DNA of 64,000 nt, from assembly GCF_003815715.1 (NCBI RefSeq), contig NZ_CP033922.1, forward strand, positions 3,830,001-3,894,000, given 5' to 3'. The notes beneath the pieces are model-generated. The model was not told the DNA's origin. It worked only from the letters and a program-made list of their open reading frames with translations, and did not search any database. The DNA comes from Chryseobacterium sp. G0162 (lineage in GTDB: Bacteria; Bacteroidota; Bacteroidia; Flavobacteriales; Weeksellaceae). Positions 10,201-20,468 of this stretch are shown piece after piece. The position numbers and the translations under genes were made by a program. Position 1 is the first letter of the stretch. Every line of letters starts with the position of its first letter.

Positions 10201-13200
10201 TTAAGGCAGAATCTTATCTGATGATTGCTGCCAAAGGAATTGAAGCGGGAGCAAGGGTAGATTTCAACCTGAATCTGATTATTGTAAAAGTGTATGCCGC
10301 TATTGAAGTGGGAGCTCACATCAGTTTTGAAAGACCACAGGTAGGAGGATATATTTATGTGGAAGGAGGAGCAGAGATCAATCTTTTCATTGTAAGTGTT
10401 GCCTTATTTATCTCGATCTATTTCAGAGTAGAACTTATATTCCCGTTCCTGATCCTGGCAGAATTCAAATTCGAACTCAAGATTAAGCTGGTGATCTTTA
10501 AAATTAAGCTTAAAGTTCATTTAAGTATCAAATGGGAGAAAGGAGAGAATAAGGTAGATACGAGTGCTGTACCGCCTCTTACTTATGTATCTGATCCACC
10601 AAATGTTGATTATCCGAAAGAAGAGCGATTGAAAAATGCAGTCAAAGGAGTTCACATGCTTACCAATGAAACTTTTGATCTTCCAGTAGTACTGGTTAAT
10701 GAGGTTCCGACATCAGCAGTTAAAGATCATGAAAAACTGCCTACCATTCCATTAGATACCTATATTGATATTAAAATTGAAAAAGGGCTTATTCCAACTA
10801 CAGCTGCAGGAGAGAAAATTGGAGGACATACTAGCGGAGCGACTGAATTTACAGATCTTATCCCGCCTCAGAAAACGCAGCCGGGAGGCCACGTACTTCG
10901 CCAGGTGAAGCACCAGTATTCTATTGAAGATGTAGAAATTAAAATCCTTAATAAACAAGGGAAATGGAATAAATACAATCCTTACAAGGCTGTATTAACC
11001 AAAGATGAAGCAGATCAAATCACTAATCTTGATAAATTTAAATTAGGATTCTGGCAGAAAACAAATGATAAGTATGATACCATCAGAATTTTGGCATCTA
11101 CACCATTCTCATTCTTAGATGCTGCACAACCGGGATGGTTTATTCCTGAACAATACGGAATTACGGCTTCGTCACTATTTTGTACAAAAACAGAAAAAGT
11201 ATGGCATGAGTCTAATGTAAAAGATAAGGCTGTTGGAACGGTATATTATCCACCGGCAGGAGCACCATATAACTTCATTAACGGAGCCTATTACAACCTT
11301 TTAGGAACAGTATCGGACGCTGCGGATTATATGACGGTTTCCAATGCATCCAACCCGCATAATTTTTCTAAATCATTGAAGATTACCAATGGAAATACAA
11401 TGGTTCTCTTACTTCCTGAAGCATCGGCAAGTATAGAATTATTACTTTCAACAATGGCCAGCTCAGTGACAGTCAGATACTATAAAGATGTATTCTCTAC
11501 TACAATTTATCAGAATTATGCCCTGATTGAGGAAGTAACCAAAACTAAAGCAGAACTGGCATCAGAACTGATTTATGAAGCAGCTAATCATGGAGGTCAA
11601 TATGTAAGTAAGATTGAAATTATTCCATACAATGCCAACCAGCAGGAAATTGATGATATCAATGCACAAATTGACCAGATCTGGGCGAATGCAACAGCCA
11701 ATACAACGGGTGAGGTCAGTAGTGTAGTTCTTTCTCCAGATGAACAAGCTAACTACGACAAACTTGTTGAGCAGATGAAGAAATTGAAAGCCGGAGGATG
11801 TACTGCCTCTCAATGCAATGAGCTTGACTTTGATGTAATGCATGTTGAAAATGGATATAATGGATTTTGGGGCAATGGGAACATAAACTTTGATATGTCT
11901 AATGTAGCCACTAAATGGACAGATTACGAAACTCAATATATGATGATAACCTCAGGGAATACTCCACCATATGTTGACTTCAATACACATTCTGTGATCT
12001 TCCTGTTTTTACCTAGCGGCCCTCTTAGTCGATTGATTAAGCATAATAGTGTGATCTCAAAAATTACAGATCAATCTAATGGTATTGATATCTGTTACTC
12101 AAGTGATTATCCGAAAGAAAACATCAATAAAGTAGTGATCATTAAGGTAAGTAAAACTACACAAAAACCTCTTAACCTGAAGTTTACTCCTGATTGTGGA
12201 TGTAATTCTAAAGCAGAACCTTGTACAAAAGATACAAAACTTTGTGATTTCCTTACCGGGCTTATGTATAATCTTAATAAATGCATTGTTTATCAGGGAG
12301 TAGATGAAGTAACTCAATTAAGATATAGTTCAAAGTGTTTCTTCATGTTCATCGATGCCATCTACCAGTTTGATAAAGCGTTTCCACAATATAATCTCAT
12401 CCAGGGAGCAGGATATGTAAGAGACCTTGTAGAGAAGTTGAGAAGCTACCTGAATACTGAAGGTGCTAAAATGTCTGTAGCGGTACAATTAACAAAAGAC
12501 ATTTATGATATCATTTTTAAACTAGGAAACTGTGGATGTGGTGATGATGATGGTAATACAGTTAACCTTTGTCATACTTTATTTCATCAGGTGAGATGGA
12601 TGACTGCTGAAGATTATGAATATCAACAGACCATCCCGTCACAAGATGCTGTAACAGAAGATATGCAGCTGATGCAGGAAGCCATGAGTAAAGTGGTACA
12701 ACCGGTTTGGAGACCAAATAGTGTATACTATATCAACCTTAAACTGAAAGATAATGTAAATGGAGATACACCTCATATCATTGATTATTATTTCGCCTTT
12801 AAAACAGCAGGACCTATCGGACACTTTGAGAAGAAAAATGAAGACTACATTGAAGATCTTAAAGATAAAGATGGAAATAAGATCCCTAATAAGAAGAAGA
12901 ATATAGATGAATATCCAATTACTTCTCTGAAATCATATATCGATATGAAAAAATCATATCCTAACGTAGACGGAGACCTTCTGATGGCAAAACCATTATT
13001 CTATGGTAATGAACAGAGTAAAATTGTCCTATCATTTACTAAGCCTTATATCTATAATATGCTGAAAACGTGGGCTGCTCATCATGATACTGAAATAGAC
13101 GTTGAGGAGATCATCGGAAGTATTAATATCGCGATTAAAGATCCTATAACAGGTATCAGTATTCCATATCCATTACCTTCGACCTGGAAAAAGCATGAAA

Positions 13201-14123
13201 CAATACCGGTAACGAAGGAATACTGGGAAGGTGATGATGATCCAAATTTACCATTGGGAGTTCAGCAGATGCTTAATTATGTGAATCACGTTAATCAGGG
13301 GAACACAGGCATGGCTTGTAGCATTAACCTTGGGAAACCGGTTACACCAAAAGCATATAAATACTCCGTTAAACTGGAGGATCTGAGTCCGGAAAAACTA
13401 TATACAGCTATGATCTACAATGCCTTTGATGATGACGGAGATGGAAAATATGAGCCACAGCCTACACCAACATTGGAAGATCCTTACAAAGTATATGAAG
13501 AGAACCAGAAGATTCATGAGTTTGTATTCAGAACTTCAAGATACAAGGACTTTAAAGAGCAGGTAGAAAGTTATAAGCTAAAAGAATATAATGATAAAAA
13601 TGAAGTGATTGGACAGAAGGATGCGATCTATGAAGTGAAAGCAGATCTTAAGCCACAACAGCTTAATGACCTTTATATCTTAGCTTCAGAAGGTATTGAA
13701 AATCCAAACTTAAAAGGGCTTGCAAATACCTATTCAGAAGTATTTGACAGGGCTTTTGAAGGAGTAATGGGACTAAAGCCATTAAATCCTCCTACCAATA
13801 CGGAATTTGTCAAAATAGTTAATACCAATAATGATGTGGTGGCATTACTCATCAGGAATCCGGAACCGTTTAATGATCCGAAAATTCCATTGAAGAAAGT
13901 GAAAGAATGCCTTCAGGTTCTTAATGCAGTAAACGAACATATTGAAGATTTCCAACTTATCTATGCTAAAGACTATTCTCAGATTTTAGTCGTGCATAAG
14001 AGTAATAAGATCAAAGATCAGAAATTAAAACTGCAGTTTATGTATAAATACTGGAATGGATCAGTATACACTGAATTTCCGGGAAGCAGAGTGGTAATTA
14101 ACGAATTAAAACTAAACAATTAA
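7233..14123 (+). CDS. Giant beta-rich protein, 2296 residues, unknown function
   Basis: There is no signal peptide. Residues ~280-1110 are dominated by strands alternating hydrophobic and polar residues. They end in a strongly hydrophobic, lysine-flanked stretch at ~1040-1105 that resembles stacked amphipathic strands or a long groove. Three cysteine clusters occur near residues 1523, 1655 and 1767, the last two with Cys-Gly-Cys, so metal binding or disulfides are possible. Acidic Asp-rich turns near 2070 may bind calcium. I cannot name the family; DUF6603 is one candidate that comes to mind and is unchecked. Eleven bases separate it from the next giant gene, so the two are surely co-expressed. 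It may be a structural shell or a lipid-handling surface protein (inference). Confidence 0.8.
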   Translation: MSNQTPVTHRYYPRLSSVVTKDDIPDILGFLKPGITNLLDKIYYKDLQYSKGPKGDSAFYSLSVVSKRIDIEIPGTGISLVLNGTDDTAISAFPITVEYQWKILAYLRYFSLGNFSFEPQQIFEVALRVLNVTEEQAIAHFVNTFVSPANQNITPLMQFVKDINDSHSLGLTLPSDATTVTDVVQDIFNKTAGKYASLVAFATYLLSSDMQETAEKVKTFFKALMPQDIDEFIKEVAIPKFKATLMLSAAIEFPRSILKPVNPLKHPTAPLEVIEDETKKVTLSFGEALFYADTEKGFGYNMDLVLNMSNPAQIGNTGFVIDIHNLKIDLSKTENIAEADADGRPKEFMGVYMEYTEIFLPKKWFKKKNPEGNSQQTIGISANHMLIGTGGLSGNIAIRPTYAVKTVGTETKVVDYYSKFFKLDYDNLKVKSMSSSNETTIHNMDELMTFMDGLASPSELKFVYPMGLRTVAGDYREFQKEEDYYKFLASLSTDSLDNDNRTLWFNLGKDTEKSWELGFSKFDIDFHQGQVVHSSLHAGLKIKKFKDYQGADMVIDVVGEWESKENFKLSAAILPFGLKMNLFNILNFYLQRIEVGKKNDNFYVEADTKITFPEGSFGERLLGKEGIDLPAIRYYANGKFEIAGGSSIIPTNLHLNLGPVRMAVTAIHMGTIQRMFNGNMRTYNYIGFDGGININPLGLDVRGNGVKYYYTADNDEFGGTKDDYFHISTLEVDLVIPGTASASAAVAIIKGALTIPEPGKSTEYRGKVSLQLPKMNISGSAEMAFDPKYPGFLVDASVELPFVIPLGSFGIFGFRGLIGYRYVAHKKAIGMTENDTWYDYYVHPQRGINTDKFIGPQYTQEYSAPFSFGAGASLATLDGRLASLRAMVLLSVPSMFAIDAGLTIISERLGLTEDDPKVPPFYAFVIVGDNSLEIGAGGNFQLNKNNGSFIDIKAEVQMGFFFKNQRPWYVNFGTRDKPIRASLFKDSVNIKAESYLMIAAKGIEAGARVDFNLNLIIVKVYAAIEVGAHISFERPQVGGYIYVEGGAEINLFIVSVALFISIYFRVELIFPFLILAEFKFELKIKLVIFKIKLKVHLSIKWEKGENKVDTSAVPPLTYVSDPPNVDYPKEERLKNAVKGVHMLTNETFDLPVVLVNEVPTSAVKDHEKLPTIPLDTYIDIKIEKGLIPTTAAGEKIGGHTSGATEFTDLIPPQKTQPGGHVLRQVKHQYSIEDVEIKILNKQGKWNKYNPYKAVLTKDEADQITNLDKFKLGFWQKTNDKYDTIRILASTPFSFLDAAQPGWFIPEQYGITASSLFCTKTEKVWHESNVKDKAVGTVYYPPAGAPYNFINGAYYNLLGTVSDAADYMTVSNASNPHNFSKSLKITNGNTMVLLLPEASASIELLLSTMASSVTVRYYKDVFSTTIYQNYALIEEVTKTKAELASELIYEAANHGGQYVSKIEIIPYNANQQEIDDINAQIDQIWANATANTTGEVSSVVLSPDEQANYDKLVEQMKKLKAGGCTASQCNELDFDVMHVENGYNGFWGNGNINFDMSNVATKWTDYETQYMMITSGNTPPYVDFNTHSVIFLFLPSGPLSRLIKHNSVISKITDQSNGIDICYSSDYPKENINKVVIIKVSKTTQKPLNLKFTPDCGCNSKAEPCTKDTKLCDFLTGLMYNLNKCIVYQGVDEVTQLRYSSKCFFMFIDAIYQFDKAFPQYNLIQGAGYVRDLVEKLRSYLNTEGAKMSVAVQLTKDIYDIIFKLGNCGCGDDDGNTVNLCHTLFHQVRWMTAEDYEYQQTIPSQDAVTEDMQLMQEAMSKVVQPVWRPNSVYYINLKLKDNVNGDTPHIIDYYFAFKTAGPIGHFEKKNEDYIEDLKDKDGNKIPNKKKNIDEYPITSLKSYIDMKKSYPNVDGDLLMAKPLFYGNEQSKIVLSFTKPYIYNMLKTWAAHHDTEIDVEEIIGSINIAIKDPITGISIPYPLPSTWKKHETIPVTKEYWEGDDDPNLPLGVQQMLNYVNHVNQGNTGMACSINLGKPVTPKAYKYSVKLEDLSPEKLYTAMIYNAFDDDGDGKYEPQPTPTLEDPYKVYEENQKIHEFVFRTSRYKDFKEQVESYKLKEYNDKNEVIGQKDAIYEVKADLKPQQLNDLYILASEGIENPNLKGLANTYSEVFDRAFEGVMGLKPLNPPTNTEFVKIVNTNNDVVALLIRNPEPFNDPKIPLKKVKECLQVLNAVNEHIEDFQLIYAKDYSQILVVHKSNKIKDQKLKLQFMYKYWNGSVYTEFPGSRVVINELKLNN

Positions 14124-14134
14124 TTAAATCTAAA

Positions 14135-17100
14135 ATGAGTTTTTTAAAAAATCATAATTATATAAGTTCCAAAGGATCAGTTAACTCTTCTACGAGGAAC
14201 CAAGGGAGGGTAATGCAGGTAGGAAGCATAGATCTATCCGGACTGATTACAGTCCTTGATGAAAGTGGTAAGATGAAATGGAACAGAGGTTTTAAACCCT
14301 CCCAAGGAGGATACACTACCTTTGTGAAGGTAATGCCATTCAAAAACGGTGATTTTGCCATTGTGGGAATAGATTCCTCAACAACCCCTCTTGTAATGAG
14401 AATTAATGTGAGCGGAGAAGTACTATGGTGTAAAAAATTTCCTTCGATCGTAACCGATGAAAGACGTATTTATGCTGAAATACTTGCTGATTCTTTAGTT
14501 TATATTACTTTTTATAGTGTAAGCACAAAAACCAGCGGAACTCTTGTGTTGGGCTCAGACGGAAGTGTAGAATCAAGAACAAATCTTATTAATAAAGGTA
14601 ATCCAGGGGCAACCCTGGAAGTTACCGGAATCTCTACCTTTAATGAAGTTGTTCATATCTGTGGTAATGAAACCTATAATGGTGTAAAACGCGGTGTTTC
14701 CTTCTACGGACAGGTAAATGAACCGGTACTTTCTGCTCAATATCCTTCTGTAAATGATACTCCTGTTGTATTAAACGGAGTTTACTGCCACCCGATCCCA
14801 CAAGGGAATTATGAATTGCATTGGGGAGGTAAAATTAATAATACTCCTGTACTCTTAGCAGATGTAGCTGGAGCAAGAGCATTTTTATTTAAAGAATGGG
14901 AATATCAATCAGTACAATTCATTCATGGCAAAGATTTTTTCTACGCAACTACAGGTGCAGGTTCTAGTTTCTGTTATTCCACTTATAATTATAAACCTGT
15001 ATGGACACAGCAATCATTAATCAAAGGATTTTATATTGATCAGATTGTAGGAAATGAGGTGACCGTAAAAGGAATACATACTTCAGAGTTTACAGGGCTT
15101 GTATCCAGTGGGATTAATACTTGTGTTACCTCACATGTTAATAATGTTGATGTATCGGAAACGTCTTTTAAGCTCCACGATGCACCCTATGGCTATCTCA
15201 AATTAGATGTAAAGGAAGAGGACATTAAATTTGATATTATTACTAAGCCTTACGCTAGTGACAATACATGTGGTACGAATGGCGGTGATGGAACAGAGAT
15301 TACCTTTAATGAGTTTTCAGGATTGCAGACCCCTAATTTCTACCTTCAGGCTGCAGGATCCAAAGGAGATGACAGTACCAAAGGAATTCACTTGAGATGG
15401 GGATTCGGAGGTGAATTGGGAGAAAATCACCTACCTAAAGGAAAACTTACCGACAACAAAAATAACTTCAATAAACCTGAAGATTTCGTTAAAGTATATA
15501 GAGCCCTTTATGAAAAGAATATTTTCCACTTTGATTTTAGACAAGCTCCTCAGCTTATTGACGAAAGTAAGAAGATGTGGGTATATAAGTTTAATGGTGA
15601 CAAGAGAATTTTTTATGTCTATTTCAAAAATAAAACAAAATATACACAGGTAAGACAATCTGTTAACCCGATGTTGGACCCTCTTAAATTCATGCAGCAA
15701 TATGGTAATGAAATTGTAGAGATTCTTTGTAAAACAGATATTTTCTTTGCTGCAGAGTTAGAAGTAGAAAATCAACAGTCAAATTCAGTAGTTGAGTTGG
15801 AAGCGCTTTCTGTAGCAGACCCGAATAATATATCCCAACAGCAGCTTTCTTATAGAGCTCACCCTTATAGTTTTAATGAGCTTTCTAACACCTATTTTAA
15901 TGCTGAAAATGGAAAGACATTGCGTTTCAGACCTACCAATTGTCTTGTTACCGGGATTAAATTTGAGTTCTATTCAGATTTTATCATCAGCAGAAATCAG
16001 GCAAATGCATGGGAGTTAATGGGTGAATTCTCTCTTACTGACGAGCGCGATAAGGCTTTTGAGAGACTAGATCCTCTGCCTAAAGAGAATCCTGTTCATG
16101 GAGCATGGTTAAGATATAATGATGGTGCGTATGTAAATACGGATAATTATCGTACGAAGTGGGAACATGCCTCTACCGGTCCTTTAGACAGAGATATTCA
16201 AACGGTAGTCAAAAGATATGTAGAGCTGAGTAATGATCAGCCGAATCCAAAAGCCAATGAAACCATTTCAATCAATCTTTCTCCTACTGGTTCACAACAG
16301 GTAGTTGATATTAGCACGAATCTTCCTCAGGATGGAGATATGCAGGTGTCCAATCTCGATATTTTAAATATTGCTGCTTTGGATTATCACGTAGCACGAA
16401 TGCTGGGGTTAGGATATCTGGATATCAATGATGAAGTTTTTGGAAACGAATATATTTATATCACAGAATATTATACCAATAAAAATCTGGATATCAATTC
16501 GGATGATAAGACCTATCAGCTGCTCTCCATGTCTCTTCCTGTTTCTACAGAAATTGAAAGGCTTTCATTGCCTGTGAAACTGATGAAACTGAATAAAGGA
16601 ATGGATTCTAATAATCCGCAATCTGCCGGATTGTATGATAGCGAAGGATATTCTCATAATGGGAAATACCGTTATATCAGTATTTATAATCTACAGGTAC
16701 CAGAACTTGAAGTAAACCCTACATTCTTTGGATCATCTGATAAACTGGATGCCTCTTCATTTACATTCCCGGTATATGCAGGTCTTGAATACCGTGTTGT
16801 AGAACCAGGCAAAACAGATGATTACATGTGGATCAAGCCGGAACTATGTCATGATACCAAATATGCAAATATTGATAATGCAGCAGACTCTTTTGAAACG
16901 TTACCGCTTCAGATTCCGGATACCTATGCTCCATTGTATATGCATAAGCAGGATAAAAGTGGAACTTATTTTTACAAAGGATATGGAATCAACTGGTTCT
17001 CCAGAGCGCAGATTGGAGGAGAGGAACTGTCAATTGACACCAAGATTAAACCTAACAACAGGTTATTACCTCCAACGGCAACAACAGCCTTCCTTATCCA

Positions 17101-20100
17101 GAAAGAATATCCTGTAACCCTTACTTCTCAGGGAGAACAGGATCGTAGAAATGCAATCGCGGATTCGGATAAAACATTAGTAAGACTTGGTTTTGATCAT
17201 CATATTTATCAGGATGAAATTGTATATTCTATTCCATTTGATTCTACGCTTCAGGATGGTTACTATCTGAATCCGGATGCAATATTCCCGGATGATAAAG
17301 AAGTTATGGCTGATGAAGTGGAAATCTTCTACAGAAATTATACAATGAAAGAGATTTCTGCGAAGGTAGCCAGTATCAATCATCATCCGAATAATCAGCT
17401 TTTAGCAGAGATCAAAACGGTAGATTATACCCTTCCAAGTTCAGGGGGAGGAACTCCGTCTGCCCAGCCTTCAATTCCATTAAATATCTTAAAATCGGAA
17501 ATTCCGGCAGGAACAACTATTAATGATTTTATCGGAGGAATTTTCTTATTAGATGGTGAAAGTTATATCATTAACGGAATTGAAGTACAACCTTCAGGAT
17601 TGAAATTTACAGTGTTCAAAAAAGCACCAAGTGCTGCTATTATTTCAGGGACTTCACCGGTAATCGATCAGAGCAGCCTCGTACTTCCTACATTCAGTCC
17701 TGGTACTGAAGGATTGTTCAATGCCACTGAAAATATGCAGAATACGCCAACCTGGGGGCCAAAAAATCCGAACTCATTGAAAGTAAAAATCGGAACCAAT
17801 GATTGGGGAATTCATAGAGAAATTATTCATACCCAACAATCGGACGGATCTGTTCAGAGATTCCTTGAAAAAAGTAGAGGATTCTGGAAAAATACTGAAA
17901 TAGAGATGCATTATGAGACAATTGATAAGTATCAAAACAGTGAGGGAGTAGTGATAGATAAACCTGTTAAAGAATATAGGGTTCATAGAGGGGTTTATAA
18001 AGTGACATTCCCTGGATTCAAGCTGGCACAACATTCTCAGTTTTCATCCAATTCAGATTCTGTAGAATGGCTGAATGGTATTGTAAGGTTATTTACATTA
18101 GAAGATTATAATAATGGAGTTCCCAAAGAATCCAGATCGGTTTTCAAAGTAGTAAAAACAGAAAATATTGGAACAAATAAGGATCTTGTAGTATATATTT
18201 ATGATGAAAATTTCAGAATTAAAGAAGATACAGCTCACTTACCTATATTTAATTATCATCCTGATGATCTGGCAACAATGATATCTAAGCCATTAACCCC
18301 ACCAGTATATCTTACTGATCCTGTTATGGGCAAAAATATGCTTGTGAATTATTACCCTTCCTATAGAGTATACCTATATAAGAATGCTGCTAATAATTTA
18401 ATTGAGGACGTTGTCTTACCACCTGAAAATGAAGATGTAAGATACTCTATCTTTGGATTTAAGAGTGTGGATCATGACAATGTAGATATGCAGGGAGCTC
18501 AATATAAGTCTAAATTCAGTGTTCCTGCTGTGATGTTTGCTAACAGAATTGTAGAACCTAAACCACCGAGAAAGCCAAAGGGGTCTCAATATGCGACCAG
18601 ACCGGATAAATTCGGAAAGTCAACCTATAGCTTTATCACAGAATATGAGCATAAGCCATATTCAGTACAGTTCTTCAGAGCGAATAATGCTGTATTGTTA
18701 GCTTCTTTATATGAACCAACAAAGATTGAGGAAATTAAAAACAACCTTAATGCTCTTGGAGGCAATGATGAAGAGTTTTTTACTGACAGATGGATGAATT
18801 TTGTAGACTTTGAAATGCTTCTTAATACAACTAAAACAGAATTTGAAGCGTTTCCACCGGATGGTCCTGTGAAATTTACTATGCCACTTCCGAACAGTAA
18901 AATATTATTTGAAGCAATTAATTATTTCATTATGAATCATAACGAACATTTTGGGCTACAAGTAGGACAAAGTGGATATGCTAACTTATTGGATGAAATA
19001 AAGTGGAAAAATGGAAAGTATCCGATTAATTATCCTGTTATTGAGGCAGTACCGGGTGAGGCAGGTCAGCTGCGTTTAGGTCATTTTATTAAAGAAGCAA
19101 TGATCAATTGTTTCCTACCACTTACGGAAGTACCTATTATTTATCAGCAGATTCATAATTTTGATTTCAATGATCTGGCAGGGCACAGACCTAAAAATAA
19201 AAAACAGAATATCAGGGATGCTTCAGGGTATTTACTACCTACTACACATGATGATTTTGATATGGCTCCAATGGCGGCCGTATACAGCCAAGGTCAGGGA
19301 GGTACTGCTCATTCAACATTGTTTACTGACTTTACGCTTGATGGGGCTTCGGATAACTTCTACTTCTATGGAGTAAGAGAATTGGGGAATCAATTGCAAA
19401 TGGGAGAGTTCAGTAAATTCCAGGGACCTATTAAACTGGTTAATACCAATCCGGCTGAACCACCAAAGATTTTAAGCTTACTACCGATAGTAGATAATGC
19501 TACATTAGGAATTTCTGCCAAAGTAAGAATTGAAGTCAATTCTTATACCGATGTTCACAAGATCAATGAAATCTCTATTTACAGGGCGACCAACAAACTG
19601 GATGCAGATTCCATATTAAGTATGAAACATATTAAAACCGTGAAGATTACTGATGTAGAAGTAAACCCTGAAAATGGATCATGGACAGTGTATGATGAAT
19701 TTGAAGATCTGGATGAAAAACCTTATGGTGATCCACTTTTCTATCGTGTGGTAGCTTCCAGAAAAGTGGAGTATACCACAATAGATTATGCTGTTTCACC
19801 TCCTGCAGCTAAAACGGTACAGGAACAGGCTCCTTCATTACCTTCAAAGACTACGGTAACCATGTTGGTAGAAAATTATAATCCGCCAGCACCTGTCTTA
19901 AGATATCATTCGGAGCCAGTAGATTCTGATGTGATCAATTGGGTAATCTTATCCTGGGATCAGGTTTGCTATAAAGGGAAATATCACCTTTATAAAATGA
20001 GTCCTCTGGGGAACTGGAAAGAAATTGCCAGAATAGATACAGATGAAAAAGATACTTCAAAAGCAAAACTGTATTTATATGGTAATAATCCGGCAACCAA

Positions 20101-20383
20101 TACAGAAGAATGGTTCTTTGCAGAAGCATTTGATATGACCGGAAATGAGTTTTTCCTTCCTGTTGAAAAATTAGGACTGGATCCTATGAAGATTAAAGAT
20201 GAAGAAGGAAGAGTACTTTATCATCATTTCAAAATGGTGTCTCAGAATACATCTAATATGTTCAGTACTGAAGAAAAGATTCTTACGATATACAAAAAAG
20301 AAACCTGGACTGATATCGGTGGAATTTCTCACGACGGAACAGATGGTATGATCTTACAGGGGACTTTCATTGTAAGACCTTAA
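14135..20383 (+). CDS. Giant modular protein, 2082 residues, with propeller-like start and FN3-like end
   Basis: There is no signal peptide. The first ~150 residues contain repeated units of the type hydrophobic-x-x-Asp-x-Ser/Gly-x-x-x-Trp, as in beta-propeller blades. A glycine-rich segment ending in Lys-Gly-Ile-His-Leu-Arg-Trp lies near residue 415. Two fibronectin type III-like domains can be made out near 1775-1900 and 1915-2025. The middle is unrecognised. It is translated 11 bases after the 2296-residue gene and is followed by the fibre-like genes. The multidomain layout suggests an extracellular or particle-surface scaffold or adhesin, which is inference. Confidence 0.8.
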   Translation: MSFLKNHNYISSKGSVNSSTRNQGRVMQVGSIDLSGLITVLDESGKMKWNRGFKPSQGGYTTFVKVMPFKNGDFAIVGIDSSTTPLVMRINVSGEVLWCKKFPSIVTDERRIYAEILADSLVYITFYSVSTKTSGTLVLGSDGSVESRTNLINKGNPGATLEVTGISTFNEVVHICGNETYNGVKRGVSFYGQVNEPVLSAQYPSVNDTPVVLNGVYCHPIPQGNYELHWGGKINNTPVLLADVAGARAFLFKEWEYQSVQFIHGKDFFYATTGAGSSFCYSTYNYKPVWTQQSLIKGFYIDQIVGNEVTVKGIHTSEFTGLVSSGINTCVTSHVNNVDVSETSFKLHDAPYGYLKLDVKEEDIKFDIITKPYASDNTCGTNGGDGTEITFNEFSGLQTPNFYLQAAGSKGDDSTKGIHLRWGFGGELGENHLPKGKLTDNKNNFNKPEDFVKVYRALYEKNIFHFDFRQAPQLIDESKKMWVYKFNGDKRIFYVYFKNKTKYTQVRQSVNPMLDPLKFMQQYGNEIVEILCKTDIFFAAELEVENQQSNSVVELEALSVADPNNISQQQLSYRAHPYSFNELSNTYFNAENGKTLRFRPTNCLVTGIKFEFYSDFIISRNQANAWELMGEFSLTDERDKAFERLDPLPKENPVHGAWLRYNDGAYVNTDNYRTKWEHASTGPLDRDIQTVVKRYVELSNDQPNPKANETISINLSPTGSQQVVDISTNLPQDGDMQVSNLDILNIAALDYHVARMLGLGYLDINDEVFGNEYIYITEYYTNKNLDINSDDKTYQLLSMSLPVSTEIERLSLPVKLMKLNKGMDSNNPQSAGLYDSEGYSHNGKYRYISIYNLQVPELEVNPTFFGSSDKLDASSFTFPVYAGLEYRVVEPGKTDDYMWIKPELCHDTKYANIDNAADSFETLPLQIPDTYAPLYMHKQDKSGTYFYKGYGINWFSRAQIGGEELSIDTKIKPNNRLLPPTATTAFLIQKEYPVTLTSQGEQDRRNAIADSDKTLVRLGFDHHIYQDEIVYSIPFDSTLQDGYYLNPDAIFPDDKEVMADEVEIFYRNYTMKEISAKVASINHHPNNQLLAEIKTVDYTLPSSGGGTPSAQPSIPLNILKSEIPAGTTINDFIGGIFLLDGESYIINGIEVQPSGLKFTVFKKAPSAAIISGTSPVIDQSSLVLPTFSPGTEGLFNATENMQNTPTWGPKNPNSLKVKIGTNDWGIHREIIHTQQSDGSVQRFLEKSRGFWKNTEIEMHYETIDKYQNSEGVVIDKPVKEYRVHRGVYKVTFPGFKLAQHSQFSSNSDSVEWLNGIVRLFTLEDYNNGVPKESRSVFKVVKTENIGTNKDLVVYIYDENFRIKEDTAHLPIFNYHPDDLATMISKPLTPPVYLTDPVMGKNMLVNYYPSYRVYLYKNAANNLIEDVVLPPENEDVRYSIFGFKSVDHDNVDMQGAQYKSKFSVPAVMFANRIVEPKPPRKPKGSQYATRPDKFGKSTYSFITEYEHKPYSVQFFRANNAVLLASLYEPTKIEEIKNNLNALGGNDEEFFTDRWMNFVDFEMLLNTTKTEFEAFPPDGPVKFTMPLPNSKILFEAINYFIMNHNEHFGLQVGQSGYANLLDEIKWKNGKYPINYPVIEAVPGEAGQLRLGHFIKEAMINCFLPLTEVPIIYQQIHNFDFNDLAGHRPKNKKQNIRDASGYLLPTTHDDFDMAPMAAVYSQGQGGTAHSTLFTDFTLDGASDNFYFYGVRELGNQLQMGEFSKFQGPIKLVNTNPAEPPKILSLLPIVDNATLGISAKVRIEVNSYTDVHKINEISIYRATNKLDADSILSMKHIKTVKITDVEVNPENGSWTVYDEFEDLDEKPYGDPLFYRVVASRKVEYTTIDYAVSPPAAKTVQEQAPSLPSKTTVTMLVENYNPPAPVLRYHSEPVDSDVINWVILSWDQVCYKGKYHLYKMSPLGNWKEIARIDTDEKDTSKAKLYLYGNNPATNTEEWFFAEAFDMTGNEFFLPVEKLGLDPMKIKDEEGRVLYHHFKMVSQNTSNMFSTEEKILTIYKKETWTDIGGISHDGTDGMILQGTFIVRP

Positions 20384-20411
20384 TTAACCTTTCATAAATT
20401 AATAAATATAA

Positions 20412-20450
20412 AATAGTTCCTCCTGTCCAGTAGGAAAAGGAGGAACTATT
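20412..20450 (+). promoter_or_regulatory. Strong hairpin before the fibre gene array
   Basis: A 12-bp perfect inverted repeat (20412-20423 with 20439-20450) around a 15-base loop lies 29 bases after the 2082-residue gene and 18 bases before the first fibre gene. It lacks a T-run. It may act as a leaky terminator or an RNA processing site that sets fibre expression apart from the giant genes. Confidence 0.5.
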
Positions 20451-20468
20451 CACCAAAAAACAAAAATT

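Noticed and set aside
7233..20383. Type IX secretion of the giant proteins
   Set aside because: Neither has an N-terminal signal peptide nor a C-terminal T9SS sorting domain.
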